From Nilaparvata lugens (Eukaryota > Arthropoda > Insecta > Hemiptera > Delphacidae), in contig NC_052516.1 of assembly GCF_014356525.2 (NCBI RefSeq), forward strand, positions 26,671,796-26,735,795: a stretch of 64,000 nt of DNA, in the 5' to 3' direction. Positions within the stretch are counted from its first letter, which is position 1; each line of letters opens with the position of its first letter. Shown here piece after piece: positions 21,701 through 36,454 of the stretch. The notes beneath the pieces are model-generated. The model searched no databases. It was not told the DNA's origin and saw only the letters and a program-made list of their open reading frames with translations. The translations under genes were made by a program, and so were the position numbers.

Positions 21701-24700
21701 ATGAATTCTTCTCTCAAGGTTTCCATTGAATGAATTCTTCTCTCAAGGTTTCCATTGAATGAATTCTTCTCTCAAGGTTTCCATTGAATGAATTTTCCTC
21801 TCAAGGTTTCCATTGAATGAATTCTTCTCTCAAGGTTTCCATTGAATGAATTCTTCTCTCAAGGTTTCCATTGAATGAATCTTCTCTCAAGGTTTCCATT
21901 GAATGAATTCCCTTCTCCCGTGGTTTCCATTGAATGAATTTTCTTCTCTCGAGGTTTCCATTGAATGAATTATTCTCTCAAGGTTTCCTGAGAAAACTTT
22001 TTTATGTTGATAGCTTGATAGTAGCCTAAACAAATCGAAAAACTTTGAAAAATTCCACAAGTAAAATGTTCTTTCTACAACTGCGCGTATAAAAAGAATT
22101 TACATACTCAATTCTCCTCATAATACAGCTTATTTCTGAGGAGAATCTACTTTTTCGCTCGATAACCATCCGCGCATGCGCAGTAGATTTACTTTATGCT
22201 CCCTTATCATTTGCGCATGCGCAGAAGAGTTTCTTTACGCTCCCTAATCAGCTGATTGTAAGCAGCTCGCCAAAAAGTCAGATCTGAACCTAAAAAGTCG
22301 GTAATTGTAACTCCGCCGATATAATTAATTTAACAGGTTTGGGCAGTTGTAGAAAAAATGTTGTAGAAAAAAATTCACGCATAATGCTTCTTTATCGCTC
22401 TTGCAAAATTATCAAGTGACGCGAAGCGAACTGTTTTGTGTGAGCGATAAAGTCGCGCATTACGCTCTTAATATATAAATAGCTTTTTTCAGCCTCAATC
22501 CTCTCTTACCAATTATTCCTCTCCAGGTCTGCATCCATAGTCCACGTCGCAAGGTAGTCGAATGTTGTTTGATATGCCGCATGATAGCTTGATTTTATTT
22601 ATATCATTGTCTAGCGCACAAACTATGATTAATCTCTATTCCTCAAAGTCTAACTGTCTTGAAAATAAAGATAGAAGATTTTTGATTCCATATTAGATTT
22701 CAGCACAACCAATTTCCGTAAATATCTTAAAATAGGGGAGTTTTAGCGGTTGCTTTTGTACTGCTGCTCTGTCGTCAAGGTCACTAAAAATGTGTTCAAC
22801 TTGTAGTGCCTCATGCAACCCATTGGTCTGGCTCAAACAGAGAGTACCTATAAAATGAAATAGTGGGTAGGTTTGTGATTTTGTATTCAAATAAGTGCAA
22901 TCTTTCTCAAGTTTTTTATTCATTGTGATACATTCTGTGATTCATTTAAAGTATTATGTCAACTTTCAAAGTTCAAAATCTTCAAATCTTTATTCCTGGA
23001 CCAAAAATCAAGTGACTAAGCAGTGTGTGATATCATAACCTCAACCTTTGTACAACATTAACTTCCATCTAGCTTCAAATTCCCATCTAGCTGTTTACCC
23101 TGTTGTCAATATGCAGTAGCGGAGGTCTTCGGGGTGATTTACAGCATTCAACTGAGATTTTCGTTTAATGATGATTAAACATCAACTTTTTATCAAAATT
23201 TTTAGAGAGAAATAGTACAGGCTCAGCCTAGTTTTTCCTTCAATGTCATAATTATAATTAGTATGATTGAAGTATTTTGTACAATAAATGAATCATTATA
23301 TTCATAACATTTCATATTCTCTGGGTTCAAGTCGCGTCTAGAAAATGTTTTAAATCATTCCCATTATTACAAGCTCATTGCATTTCACCTACTGTTGCTG
23401 CATCGAATCGGTGGTGATGGAAACGAGGTTCCCATTATATGAATTCACCTGTTGAGATTTCCATTGAATGAATTCCCTTCTCCCGTGGTTTCCATTGGAT
23501 GAATTATTCTCTCAAGGTTTCTATTGTATGAATTTCCCTCTCAAGGTTTCCATTGAATGAATTCTTCTCTCAAGGTTTCCATTGAATGAATTCTTCTCTC
23601 AAGGTTTCCATTAAATGAATTCTTCTCTCAAGGTTTCCATTGAATGAATTTTCCTCTCAAGGTTTCCATTGAATGAATTCCCTTCTCCCGTGGTTTCCAT
23701 TGGATGAATTATTCTCTCAAGGTTTCTATTGTATGAATTTCCCTCTCAAGGTTTCCATTGAATGAATTCTTCTCTCAAGGTTTCCATTGAATGAATTCTT
23801 CTCTCAAGGTTTCCATTAAATGAATTCTTCTCTCAAGGTTTCCATTGAATGAATTCTCCTCTCAAGGTTTCCATTGAATGAATTTCTCTCTCAAGGTTTC
23901 CATTGAATGAATTCTCTCTCAAGGTTTCCATTGAATGAATTCTTCTCTCAAGGTTCACATTGAATGAATTCTTCTCTCAAGGTTTCCATTGAATGAATTC
24001 TTCTCTCAAGGTTTCCATTGAATGAATTCTTCTCTCCAGATTTCCATTGAATGATTCTTCTCTCGAGGTTTCCATTGGATGAATTATTCTCTTGGAGGTT
24101 TCCATTGAATGAATTTTCTCTCAAGGTTCCATTGAATGAATTCTTCTCTCGGAGGTTTCCATTGAATGAATTCTTCTCTCAAGATTTTAATTGAAAGAAT
24201 TCTTCTCTCGACGTTTCTGTTGAATGAATTCTTCTCTCGAGGTTTCCATTGAATGAATTTTCTCTCAAGGTTTCCATTGAATGGATTCCTCTCTCGAGGT
24301 TTCCATTGAATGAATTCTTCTCTCGTGGTTTCCATTGAATGAATTCTACTCTCGAGGTTTCCATTGAATGAATTCCTCTCTCGAGGTTCCCATAGAATGA
24401 ATTCTTCTCTTAAGGTTTCCATTGAATGAATTCTCCTATCAAGGTTTTCATTGTATGAATTTTCCTCTCAGGTTTCCATTGAATAAATTCTTCTCTCGAA
24501 GTTTTCATTGAATGGATTCCTCTCTCGAGGTTTCCATTGAATGAATTCTTCTCTCGTTGTTTCCATTGAATGAATTCTACTCTCAAGGTTTCCATTGAAT
24601 GAATTCTTCTCTCAAGGTTTCCATTGAATGAATTTCCCTCTCAAGGTTTCCATTGAATGAATTCTTCTCTCCAGATTTCCATTGAAAGAATTCTTCTCCT

Positions 24701-27700
24701 GAGGTTCCTATTGGATGATATATAAGCCTCTTGAAGTCGAAGAGGGGGTGCAACAAAAAATAACTGTTTTGTAGGCCCACTCTTTCCAAAATCATATTAT
24801 TTCAATTAAATTTAAATGATTGAAATGAATAATATATTTCATGTTTGCTCCCCATTCAGCAAAATTCAGAGAAGCCTTAATACATGCAATTAATGATAAT
24901 GATGGAGAAGTTGGTGTAAAGAAATTCATACAAATAAGGCGGGAAAATTAGATTGCTGAATTATTGAATGCAATTGTTTCAACGCCGTTCCCACACAAAC
25001 AGGTAAAAAACTTTCAATATTTTTTTACGAATAAGGATACTCTACTTTGCCTTGCAGAAATTCACTTGAAATAAATGTATTCAAGTATTCAACTGCATTT
25101 GGATATTTTGAGTATTGACTTAACTTAGATTTCTTCTTCTAAGGATGGATGCTGTGCTCACTGATGAGGCCAAGTTACACACTTAAATTTTAATTGTGAA
25201 TAATCCCACGAGAACCAATCAGAGAAGCATTATTCATAAGAGAGCTTCTCTGATTGGTTCTTGTGAAATAATTCACGTTTAGAATTTAACCAGCTTTCAT
25301 GCAACCGGCTTCATGATTGTGTCTTTTGTAGTGGGAGGATATGCCTTTTGAGATTAAGGGTTTGAACAAGTTTTCAGTTCCTAGTGGCTTTTGTACTGGA
25401 AAATTACAACTGTCAGCTGATCAGTTGATCACAAGAGCTACCGTACCATTTCAGCTGAATAACCGATTGCGCAGAGGTTTACCAACAATTACAATACATT
25501 TTTTTATTTGCCATGTTAAAGCATAACATGAGAGAACTCACAATAATTTCAAATTAACAATATAATATTAAATCAAATGAATTTTCTACCGTACCATTTC
25601 AGCTGAATAACCGATTGCGCAGAGGTTTACCAACAATTACAATACATTTTTTTATTTGCCATGTTGAAGCATAACATGAGAGAACTCACAATAATTTCAA
25701 ATTAACAATATAATATTAAATCAAATGAATTTTCTACAGTAGAGAAATGAATATTGGAAACTTGCTGGTACAGCCGGCTAAGGAAACCTAAGCACCTGCT
25801 ACGAGTTCACAACTAAAAAAAACCTTCAAATTTGTGGAGACAAATGAAGAAAGTTCTAATTCTTACTTCGGTTCTACCAAAGAGTGCAATTAATATTACA
25901 ACACAATAATATCCTGGGGCCGGTTGCACAAAAGCCGATCAAATTTCAATTGTGATTAATTTCACGAGAACCAATCAGAATTTTGAAAAGAAGGCTACTC
26001 TTATAGGTTCTCCTGGAATTAATCACGGTTAAAATTTAGCCCGTTTTTGTGCAACCGGCTTTCAGGATTATTGGTTTAACTGGCCTACTCAGGCCTAAGC
26101 ACCATCTATGTTGAATTCTAAACTACGATTACTTGTTGTTATTGTTGCATCCATTCAAATGTGATACATTCCGGGTTTAAACGAGCAGCTGGCCTATCTC
26201 CAAGATAGTGTATGGGTCTTAGCCTTAGGATTCTTAAGGTGCGTACAGATATATGCACCGCGAACATGAGCAATTCACTTTTAATCAGCTGACTATATCT
26301 GTATTTTTACAGAAACGGTAAGATATAGATATAAACAGCTTGGCATCAGCTGATTAAAAGTGAATTGCTCATGTTCGCAGCGCGTAAATCTGTACGCACC
26401 TTTAGGCTCAACTCACACTTACGCGACTCAGGTCGTGAAGAGACTCGACTCTAGTCGAGAGCATGTGTTTTGAAATGGCGACAGTCGCGGAGACTAGAAT
26501 CGACTGGTCTGAGTGTCACCATTTGGAATCACATGCTCTCGACTAGAGTCGGGTCTATTTTCGAGCTGAGTCGCGTAAGTGAGACCTTACAGGCCTCTAC
26601 TAGACATTTTCAATTCAGGGGTTATATTTGATGTTGATTTTTTCAAGGAATCAAGTTCAACGCAATTATTCAATTTATAGATGGATCATTTATTTCATTT
26701 CATTTATTCATAGACAATAGATACAATAAAGGCAAAAACAACAGGCATTCGCCCAAAACTGCTTTAAACCTTAATTTGAAATACACAGTCTAGAGGTTAT
26801 GTAAATTATAACTTGATTCACACACTATTTTGAGTCCCAAAACTGTATGTACTACAATAGGCTAATATTGAATTTATCTGATTAATTAATTTCAAAATAC
26901 AAATCCAAACATTCTTCCTTCACAATCACAAAAAAAATATTAAACATTTCACTTGAATCCACAAATTATACTCATGTTAAAATTCTAAACGTCAAAACAT
27001 CATATATGCGTCATATCCATATGATTCATAAATTACATATTCCTTATTAATCTCTTTTCTGTATATGGGTACTTTTAATAAAAAAGTGTACTGAGATTTT
27101 AATTTTTCTTTCTATTTTTACATATTCCTTGTATATGCATATATGATTATTTATTTTGAATTACACCACTTTTAGAAAAGTACTACTGGTTAGCTCAAAA
27201 CTGTTCCAATTCTAATTGATAGAACAGTCCAAATGTATTTGGACATATAAGAATCTAAGTAATGTTAAACTATAAAAGACACTGAACAGAATATACGACA
27301 CAATCCAGTATATCATGATCAATATTTTTATTTGTTTTCATTTTTTTCCAGATATTTCCATCTTTCCATGTATATGTGAGCAGGTAAAATAATTTGAATT
27401 GATAAAATGTGATTCGAAGCATTGGAAATAAAACTTCGTTTATTGCAAGATCTATTCGTCTATTTTCTGATTCCTAGTAGAGTAGTTCTTCAAGATAAAA
27501 TTGACTGGAAGTAAAAATAGGCCCAAAATCATAAAGTAGTCAAAAGGTATTGGTCCCAAAAAGTATTGGTCCCAAAGTTCCTAGAACCTAGTTACACATA
27601 GTCTACGTAGATTTTTGGACGTACGATTTTTTCCGTTCATATAAATTCTATTAGATTGAACAGATGATGTTTGTCGAGCTCCGTTTAATCTGGTAGAATT

Positions 27701-30631
27701 CATAAGGACGTCAAAAATCGTGCGACCAAGAATGATTGTGTGTATGGCTTTGGGATTAATTCTACTTCCATTTAATGTTATATTAAAATGATATATTAGT
27801 AGTTCTGTGAATAGTAGACCTCACGCAGTTTTCTCATCCACAAGTAGTATTTGATGTCACCTGTTCTAGTTGATTCAGTTTGATCACAATTCACAGTTGA
27901 ATCATAATTTTTATCTCAAAAACTGTTATTTGTTTTCTCAAAGATCAAAAACTCACTCATGTTAATAAACTCAGTTCACGTTTGAATTTGTATCCCATAT
28001 GATAATTTATCCTATGATTCCGTGATAATCTTTCATCTGATAAAAATATTTCTCAACTTTTTTGAAATAATTTTTTTTCAATCAAGAATATTATAATTTC
28101 TTCAGCATTATTTAGTTCATTAAATCATTTTTTATTTTACCTTCTATCACCTATTGAATTTGTTTTCCAAATGGGAGAATATTGATACTGATGGGCACGC
28201 ATCATAAAAAATATTGAAACCACACTTTATAGAAATAGACATGGCAAGACATCTGTGTAATGCATGCAATAAGTAATCCACTTGTCAGCTGATTGATTAT
28301 GAATAATTCTATACTCTGATTGATCCTATCTTCAAAGTAGATGATATAGTGATAATCAGAGTATGGAGTATCATTAAAATTCAAAATTTCAAAAAACCTT
28401 TTGTATACATCGACGCGCAGTTGGAAAAGGAACATTCCTGCCAAATTTCATCGAATTCTATCAACGTGTTTGGCCGTAATCGTGTTACATACAGACAGAC
28501 AAAAGAATATCCTAGTTAAAACATAGACCTCCCTACATTCGGTCATAAATGTAGATATCCTCTATCTGACGGAGTTTATATTTCATGAGTTTGTACTGTA
28601 CTAGAAGTTCTGTGAACAGTAGACCTCGCGCAGTTATAAACCACAGCCTCCTCTAATACTGTCCATCAGAGTTTATTATGCCCTGTGCTGTCGTGTCGGC
28701 AAGATATTGGTATGTAAACAACTAATGGCTGTTTGGGTTGTTGTATCGACAATTCTAATAATTTGTTGTGAACAACCATGCTACAATCATCAAAAGCTTA
28801 CCAAGTTGAAAGCAGAGAAAAGTTTGGGAGAAAATACCATGCTACTTCGAGTTATCAATTGCATGCCTCATTGCATGGAATTGATAGTCAACACGACGGC
28901 TGATTTTTTACCAAGCTACAATGAGATACTATAATATTGCATGCAATTAATAAACTAACTCAACAGCTGATTTATGATGAATTATTTTATAGTCTGACTT
29001 TTACGGTAATATTGGCGTTCGAAGGAAACTCCTTTTTTTGTATTATCCTTAAAATGCAAAATTAAAAAAAAAACATATATGCGTTAAAAACATTTATGCA
29101 TAAAAACATTTCATGCGTTGATGCAAAATTCATGAAGGAACATCCTTGTCAAATTTCATGAAAATCTATTACTGCGTTTCGCCGTGAATGCAGGGCATAA
29201 ATTTAATATAAACATATATTCATTCTTAAGTTCCTGGATATTAGTGTGCAAGAATTACATATTTATATATTTTTATAATATTTAATGAAATACCGTTCTT
29301 TTTGTAGCGTATCATCCAACTTTGTAAAGAATAGAATGAAAATAACATATGAGTAAGGGGTAAGTACCGTCACCCACGGTAACTGATTTTTGAGAAAATC
29401 AATTAATGCTATTCATATCCACGAGAAAACCTCATACCAGGCAACAAATGTTCAGAAGAAGGTATAGAGGGAAATAGTTGGAGCACAATTTTTGAGTCCC
29501 ATCAGCTCTGTTTGGGATAGTTGGGGATGAACGAATCAAACGTTCCCACCCCTAACCGCTGTGTCAATTGGTGGGGGTGGTTGAAGTTACCAATTTTTGG
29601 TTTTCCGCAGCTATCTCCAAAACTATGACTGTATCTTATGGATATGACCAATCTATACAAAATTTCCTACAAGTTTCATCTAAACCTTCATGCGAAATCA
29701 CTATTTTGCTCAAGCAATAGAGTTGCGCTTTACGCTTTACACAGACCTGAATAGCTATTTTATAGAAAAGTTGCACAATTTGGAGCGTCAGGTTTTGGGA
29801 GGAGGGAAGGGGCTGAAGATGTAAAATCCCACTTTTTCCAAAATATCTTTCCAACTATGCGGTTTAGCGCATTATGAGTTCTGAGCAAAAATAATTGGCA
29901 AAAAATTTTAGTGTGGCGCACTCACACAACTTTCCTTGCCGTTATGGAAATTGATCACCTGACGCTACGGTAGTGTTACCGCGCATCTCAAGTCTACTAT
30001 TCAAAGATTAGAGCCAGCTGGTGACAGGGTAATAACGCTGGAGACACACGAGGTCTGCTATCTCTTCATAGTGAATCATTTAATAGAATCAACAGTTGCC
30101 AATAGTTTGCAATTGTATAGTCACATTTTCTCGATTTTCGAGTTTATTTTTAATTTTAGGTGAAAATGTTACTGTACATTAATTGTAGAGATTCTCATGC
30201 TCAATCTATTCCACTCGAAATTTCTTGTCCAAATTGTATCTGAAGCTTGATAATTAAGAATCTAAAATCAAACTTTGCATAGATGGGGCGGAGCTCCTGA
30301 AATTTTTACAGATATGGGACTTATGGCAGTTGATAGAGCTTATCAATGACTATTCAAAATATGGATTTGATCGAAATCGTTGGAGCGGTTTTCGAGAAAA
30401 TCGCGAAAAACCCTGTTATGACAACATTTTCGTCATTTTAGCCGCCATATTGAATCGCATTTGATCGAAATTGTTCGTATCGGATCTTTATATTGTAAGG
30501 ACCTTACGTTCCAAATTTCAAGTCATTCCGTTGATTGGGAGATGAGATATCGTGTACACAGACGCACATACACTCATACACACACACACACACACACACA
30601 ACACACACACACACACCACACACACACACCA

Positions 30632-30686
<55 letters not shown>

Positions 30687-33600
30687 GACCAATACCCAAA
30701 AACCACTTTTTTGGACTCAGGGGACCTTGAAACGTATAGAAATTTAGAAATTGGGTACCTTAATTTTTTTCGGAAAGCAATACTTTCCTTACCTATGGTA
30801 ATAGGGCAAGGAAAGTAATGAAACATAATTATAAGTAAATTCGTATGGCTTTTGTTGGTGGGGAGTCCCTTGCGGGAAGGCTCCACCGCCTGAATATATA
30901 ATTTGAGCCATCAATGGGCCTTACGACTGTCATACTTCAACCGGGACCGACAGTTTAACGTGCCCATCCGATAACAAGGGAGTGATCTGGTTAAAAAACT
31001 TTTGGTTGTGAGAGGGTTTGAACCCGGGATCTCTATGCTGCTACGCAAGCACTCTATCCACTAGACCACGGATCACTCATAATAATTATAGAAAACATGA
31101 AATTAGGGTACCTTAATTTTTTTTGGAAAGCAATACTTTCCTTACCTATGGTAATAGGGCAAGGAAAGTAAAAGATTGATCCATGCTACTGCTGAATGGA
31201 GCGATTACAGAATTACAGAGGGCAGCCTAGAGACGTAGACATTTTTCAAATTTTCCCGATTACTGGGAAAATTTACATCAAAATTTTCATCAAAATTTAC
31301 ATCATTGTGAAAAAACCTAATTCAAACTGATAAAGCGTTTCGCGACACCAATTCTGTTTGCTTTGAACCATATGACTGTTTATATAGTATAGAAGAGTTA
31401 GTAACACGGCACCGCCTCATCAGTTCCACCTCAGTGTGAATTGGGTCTTTTATGTTCTAAATTTCGTCAAAATCGTAGACATACTCGAGATACATCCGAC
31501 ATTACCGTAAATGAGAACATAATACATTCCAGATACAGTTGCTGGTGAGATGTTGTGATATATATCCTTAATGATTACACTAAGATGTTGTCATAATACA
31601 TTTCCCGATTAATATAAAAAGATTGCAAAAAAATGTTAGATTAATATTACTGAATACAGTGAAATAACGAGAAAAAACTTTTCTTTTTGACAAACGAAGT
31701 TCGATAGAACGTTGAGATAATGTTAGCAATTCGCCCTTGGTAAAAAGGTCATTCTTGACTCTGCATAAGTTATCTTAATTAGTCTTCAGAGATTGACGTG
31801 AAAGATTGATAGACTATGAATGTTGGAACGAATGGCGTGAAAAATTATGTAACAATAATTCAAAAAAACTGTGTTTGCCAAAGAGAAACGTTTTTCTCGT
31901 TATTTCACTCTTTTCAAAAGTAATAATTTAAAGTTGATTTTTGCAATTTTTATATCAATCGGGAAATGTATTATGACAACATCCCAGTGTAATCATTATA
32001 GATATCACAACATCTCACCAATGTATTATGTTTCATTTACGGTAATGTCGGATGTATCTCGAGTATGTCTACGATTTTGACGAAAAGAAGGAGCATGAGA
32101 AGGAGAAAAAGAGGAAGAAGAAGAAGAAGAAGAAGAATGAAAATATAAAGATGATTTCGTCATTAACAACTATGTAACATGAATGGGAGCTGAAGAAGGA
32201 TATCTGGGAAGAGGTTTTAGAAAAACGTTCCCAATGATGAAAGATCAAAAGAAACCAGGAAAGAAAATAAACATTCTTTGTGTGCTTTACTGTTGTTATG
32301 GAGACAGACTATCTGTATAATTCCCCCATGTTTAGTCTACTTATATGAGTGATGAACTACTTTTCTAACATCTACTTTTGAAAATGTCTAGTAACTCAAC
32401 TATGAGTAGTATCATAGACAAACTGTTGTATTTGTGATAGTAGCTATGATAAACTATTCAATTATTATAACAGTAGGAGTTATACTAGCACATATAGTCT
32501 CAAAGCTTTAAATGAGCATTTTACTGAATACAAATTGTAACTGTTTATTGATGGATTTCACTCCGAAGGAAGCATGTTCAAATGGGAAATAGGCCTACTC
32601 AATGTGTACGTTCTGTGTACAGTAAATTGTTCCAATTCCAATTGTAAATTGTTCCATCACCTGATTAGTGCAAAATGTTCCCATGGAACGCCATTTCAAA
32701 ATTGTTGGTTCAAGCTTTTGGCGCGCACATATAAAGTTGATTTACACTAAAATGTGTCGTTTTCTAGCTGCGTGAATGAAGAAAGGCTGTTTTACAAACC
32801 TACCGTCTAGAAAAGTGTAAATTTCTTTTATTCCATTACTCTCAAATTTTCTATCGAGAAAAATTCATTTAATGAATGGTTATCAAACATCATATTGTTG
32901 GTTATGTATTCTATGCTATGCTATGGTGAAGAAACTATCAGCGCATGCGCAGAGAAGCAAGCAGACTACAATAATCGACCAATGAGAGCTCAGATAGTTG
33001 GAACTGTACCAGGTCCGACAATTTACCACACTTCGACTGTGGGGCAGGATTTTGGAACTGGAACAGGTTTCTGGAACAGAATCTGTCAAAATTCCTCCCA
33101 TGGAACGCAGAACTTTTTACTTGGTAAATTGTGAAACGGACAATTTACAACATTCCATGTACACAGAACGGGCCCATTGGTTTAGCGTTCGGGAATTTCA
33201 GCCAATTGGAGAGATTCCTGCCCTGCCGGCACGCCAGAGAGACGCCTAATGTGGCTTGGTCCTTAGACGTAACTGATTTTAATATAAAAGCTCTGAATCG
33301 GTATTCAGACGTTACGTATTTTCATACTTAAGTGTTATTGCGTCCTATTATTCTATTCTATTTTAGTTAGCTCTACCTATTAGCCTACTGTGCAATGCGA
33401 TAATGAAGTGTGTCTGAAATCCTAAAACTGGTAGAAAAACACGTTGAAACTGAGTAGCGTATCTTCTCAATATCCGTGAAATATTCGTATGGAAAAGCTC
33501 GGATGAGAGTTTAAACATGAGTTTCCTCTTAATATCAAGAAACTCTTCCAATTCGAATACTTCAAATTCGAAACAGTATAAGAGGTGAATCAGGGAATAT

Positions 33601-36422
33601 TAATTCTTCTTCTTCTTCTTCTTTTTCTTCCTCTTCTTCTTCTTCTTCTTCTTCTTTTTTTTTCTTCTTCTTCTTCTTCTTCTTCTTCCTCTTTTTCTTC
33701 TTCTCATGCTCCTTCTCCTTCTCCTTCTTTTGTTCTTTTTCCTTTTATTGAGTATTGCTTGTTAAATTTTAATTTAGAATTGTATTCAAGGGTTAAGTGT
33801 AAGAAAGGGCCGACTGCACCCGAACTTCGCCCTCCTAGCTCAAAAAGGCAGTAATTCTATTCTAGTCTATTCTATTCTATTCTCCGTCTCCTTCTCCTTC
33901 TCCTTTTCCTTCTCCTTCTCCTTCTCCTTCTCTCTCTCCTTCTCCTTCTCCTTCTCCTTCTCCTGCGCCTTCTCCTTCTCTCTCTCCTTCTCCTTCTCCT
34001 TCTTTTGTTCTTCTCTCTTTTATTGAGTATTGCTTGTTGAATTTTAATTTAGAATTGTATTCAAGGGTTAAATGTAAGAGAGGGCCGACTGCGCCCCAAC
34101 TTCACCCTCCTAGCTCAAAAATAAAGGTAGTCATTCTATTCTATTCTATTCTATCCTCCTTCTCCTTCTCCTTCTCCTTCTCCTTCTCCTCCTCCTTCTC
34201 ATCCACCTTCACCATCTCCTTTTCCTTCTCCTTCTCCTTCTCCTTCTCCTTCTCCTTCACCATCACCTTTTCCTTCTCCTTCTCCTTTTCCTTCTCCTTC
34301 TCCTTCTCCTTCTCCTCCTCCTTCTCCTTCACCTACACCATCACCTTTTCCTTCTTCTTCTCCTTCTCCCTCTCCTTCTCCTTCTCCTTCTCCTCCTCTT
34401 CCTCCTTTCCCTTCTTCTCCTTCTCCTCCTCCTTCACCTTCTCCCCCTCCTTCACCTTCTCCTTCTCCTTCTTCTCCTCCTTCTCCTCCTCCTCCACCTT
34501 CTTCTCCTTCTCCTTCTTCCCCTTCTTCTCCTTCTCTTCTCCTTCTCCTTCTTATCTTATTTGGAAAAATCAGTTGGGAGCATTCATTTCGTCTAAGAAA
34601 TGATTTGACGTGTAAGGGCTACCTAAGCCTTAGAAATCGGGAGCACTTACAGTAGTAATAAGGGTGGGACCTGATGAAAGGCTATAATAACGTTTGAGGG
34701 GCTCACCCTACAAAATGCCCCAAGCTTGAATTTTGAAAACCCGGAACGCCCACCCAACACTAATTAGGGCCCATTTCTCAACTAACCAATCCCCCTGGGC
34801 CCTACCAACTCATATTTCAGACACCTCATATATATTCATTTCATATGGCCTCTTGTTTTTTCACTTATTTATGTACAGACGTATTGTTCCATATTAAATT
34901 GGTTGTTGTACATCTCAATAGATTTTTTTCTCCTTAATCCTGCCCACACGAATATTTTCCATTGACTAATAAGAAGGATGATATAATGATAAATTTATGT
35001 TGATGTAATAATTCTGATGAACTACAGTAAGTTAGAGATGGGTTCAAAATGATGCTCTTCCAAACTTCAAACAAATGAAATTCTATTTATTTATTTGCAA
35101 TGCAAATGACACTAATGTAATAACATTGCTACATAAAATAATAAGGTAGTCCTTGTGCTATTTTCGTTCCACATTTATTGGTGACAAAGTCCAAGATAAG
35201 GTTACAATTTCACGTGTACAATTTTTACAAAATTTTAGGCCAAAATAGACATGTAAACTAGAAATTATGAATTTAGATGGCTTGAATCAATAAATTGATT
35301 AGGGATATTTCACTCAATTACCACATGTAACGAATAATATTGAGTTATTTAAGAAAATTTGGAACCATTGAAGAAACACAATCTTGTAAATACTCTATTC
35401 AGAAATAATAGCATTAGAGCACTAAACAAGCAATATATCTGTGTTTGATAATCATCATACTGAATACGTCAATAGAAAATCATTGTTGTCATAAGCTTAG
35501 TTCCATGAACACCTTTCAGGCATTTTATTAGCTATAATTCTAGTTTGATAACGTTCATTAAAGTTTTTTTTTTTTAAGTTTGTTAAAGTTTGTTCCCTAC
35601 TGTGGAAAGATGGGTCTAAACATTATGCTGATAGTCTTCGCTTTTTATGAGAACTATATGTGAGTATTCAAACATAACTTTGTTTTCTTGCCTTGCTGAT
35701 ATCATATTAGTTTTAAAGAAATTATGGCTTTTCTAAGTGAAGAATGCTTACAGTTTCTTGATCGGTAGGTTTTTAGTTTTTTATATCACACTGAAAATGA
35801 AAATTGAATGAATTTGATACGACTAGATGGAAGCCAGTATAATATGAAATTTGATTTTAACTGACACTGTGCAAACAGCACTAAATTTAAATAGCATTAA
35901 AAAGGAATCACTTCACTTATATGGGCTACTTTGTTCAAATTAATAAAAACAATGTGAAAACTTGTAGTACCCTTTATTGAAAACTTTGAAATATTTTAAC
36001 GACTATTTTCAACCAATGTACCTAGAATACATTGGTACCCATTTTACTAAAATTGGTACCTCTACTCTAGGTACCTTGGTTTCGACCATCATTTGGAAAA
36101 TGACCTATGGTCGGAACTAGTCGTTATAGTATTTTAAAATTTTTCATAAAGGAAACTACAAGTTTTTATATTGCTTTTATTAATCTTGGAAAATCATTTT
36201 GAAAATGACCTGAGTTATGGTCGAAACTAGTCGTTAAAAGAATTTAAAGTTTTTAATAACGGGTACTACAAATTTTTATTATTACTTTCCTTGTCCTATT
36301 ACCATAGGTAAGGAAAGTATTGCTTTCCGAAAAAAATTAAGGTACCCCAATTTCTAAATTTCTATACGTTTCAAGGTCCCCTGAGTCCAAAAAACTAGTT
36401 CTTGGGTATTGGTCTGTATGTA

Positions 36423-36454
<32 letters not shown>

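Noticed and set aside
24084..24795. Minus-strand ORFs with METLREEFIQWK-like repeats
   Set aside because: They follow the 29-bp minisatellite in all three frames. The period is not a multiple of three and the array is intronic on the other strand.
28707..28934. 75-codon ORF with a hydrophobic start
   Set aside because: It could pass for a small secreted protein, but it sits inside a dispersed repeat block with no promoter or splice context.
30461..30886. His/Thr and Cys/Val repeat ORFs
   Set aside because: Translations of the (CA)n microsatellite within a transposon.
31003..31076. Functional tRNA gene on the minus strand
   Set aside because: A SINE body and target duplication show it is the head of a retroposon.
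32895..33249. Overlapping ORFs of 60-83 codons
   Set aside because: They lie in a transposon-like block whose relative at 2.3-2.6 kb does not keep the frames.
33600..34560. CRISPR-like or other structured array
   Set aside because: The repetition is simple-sequence and microsatellite-like, without distinct spacers.
34034..34603. 189-codon Ser/Phe-rich ORF
   Set aside because: A direct translation of CTT/CTC repeats. The frame is open only because the tract lacks stops.
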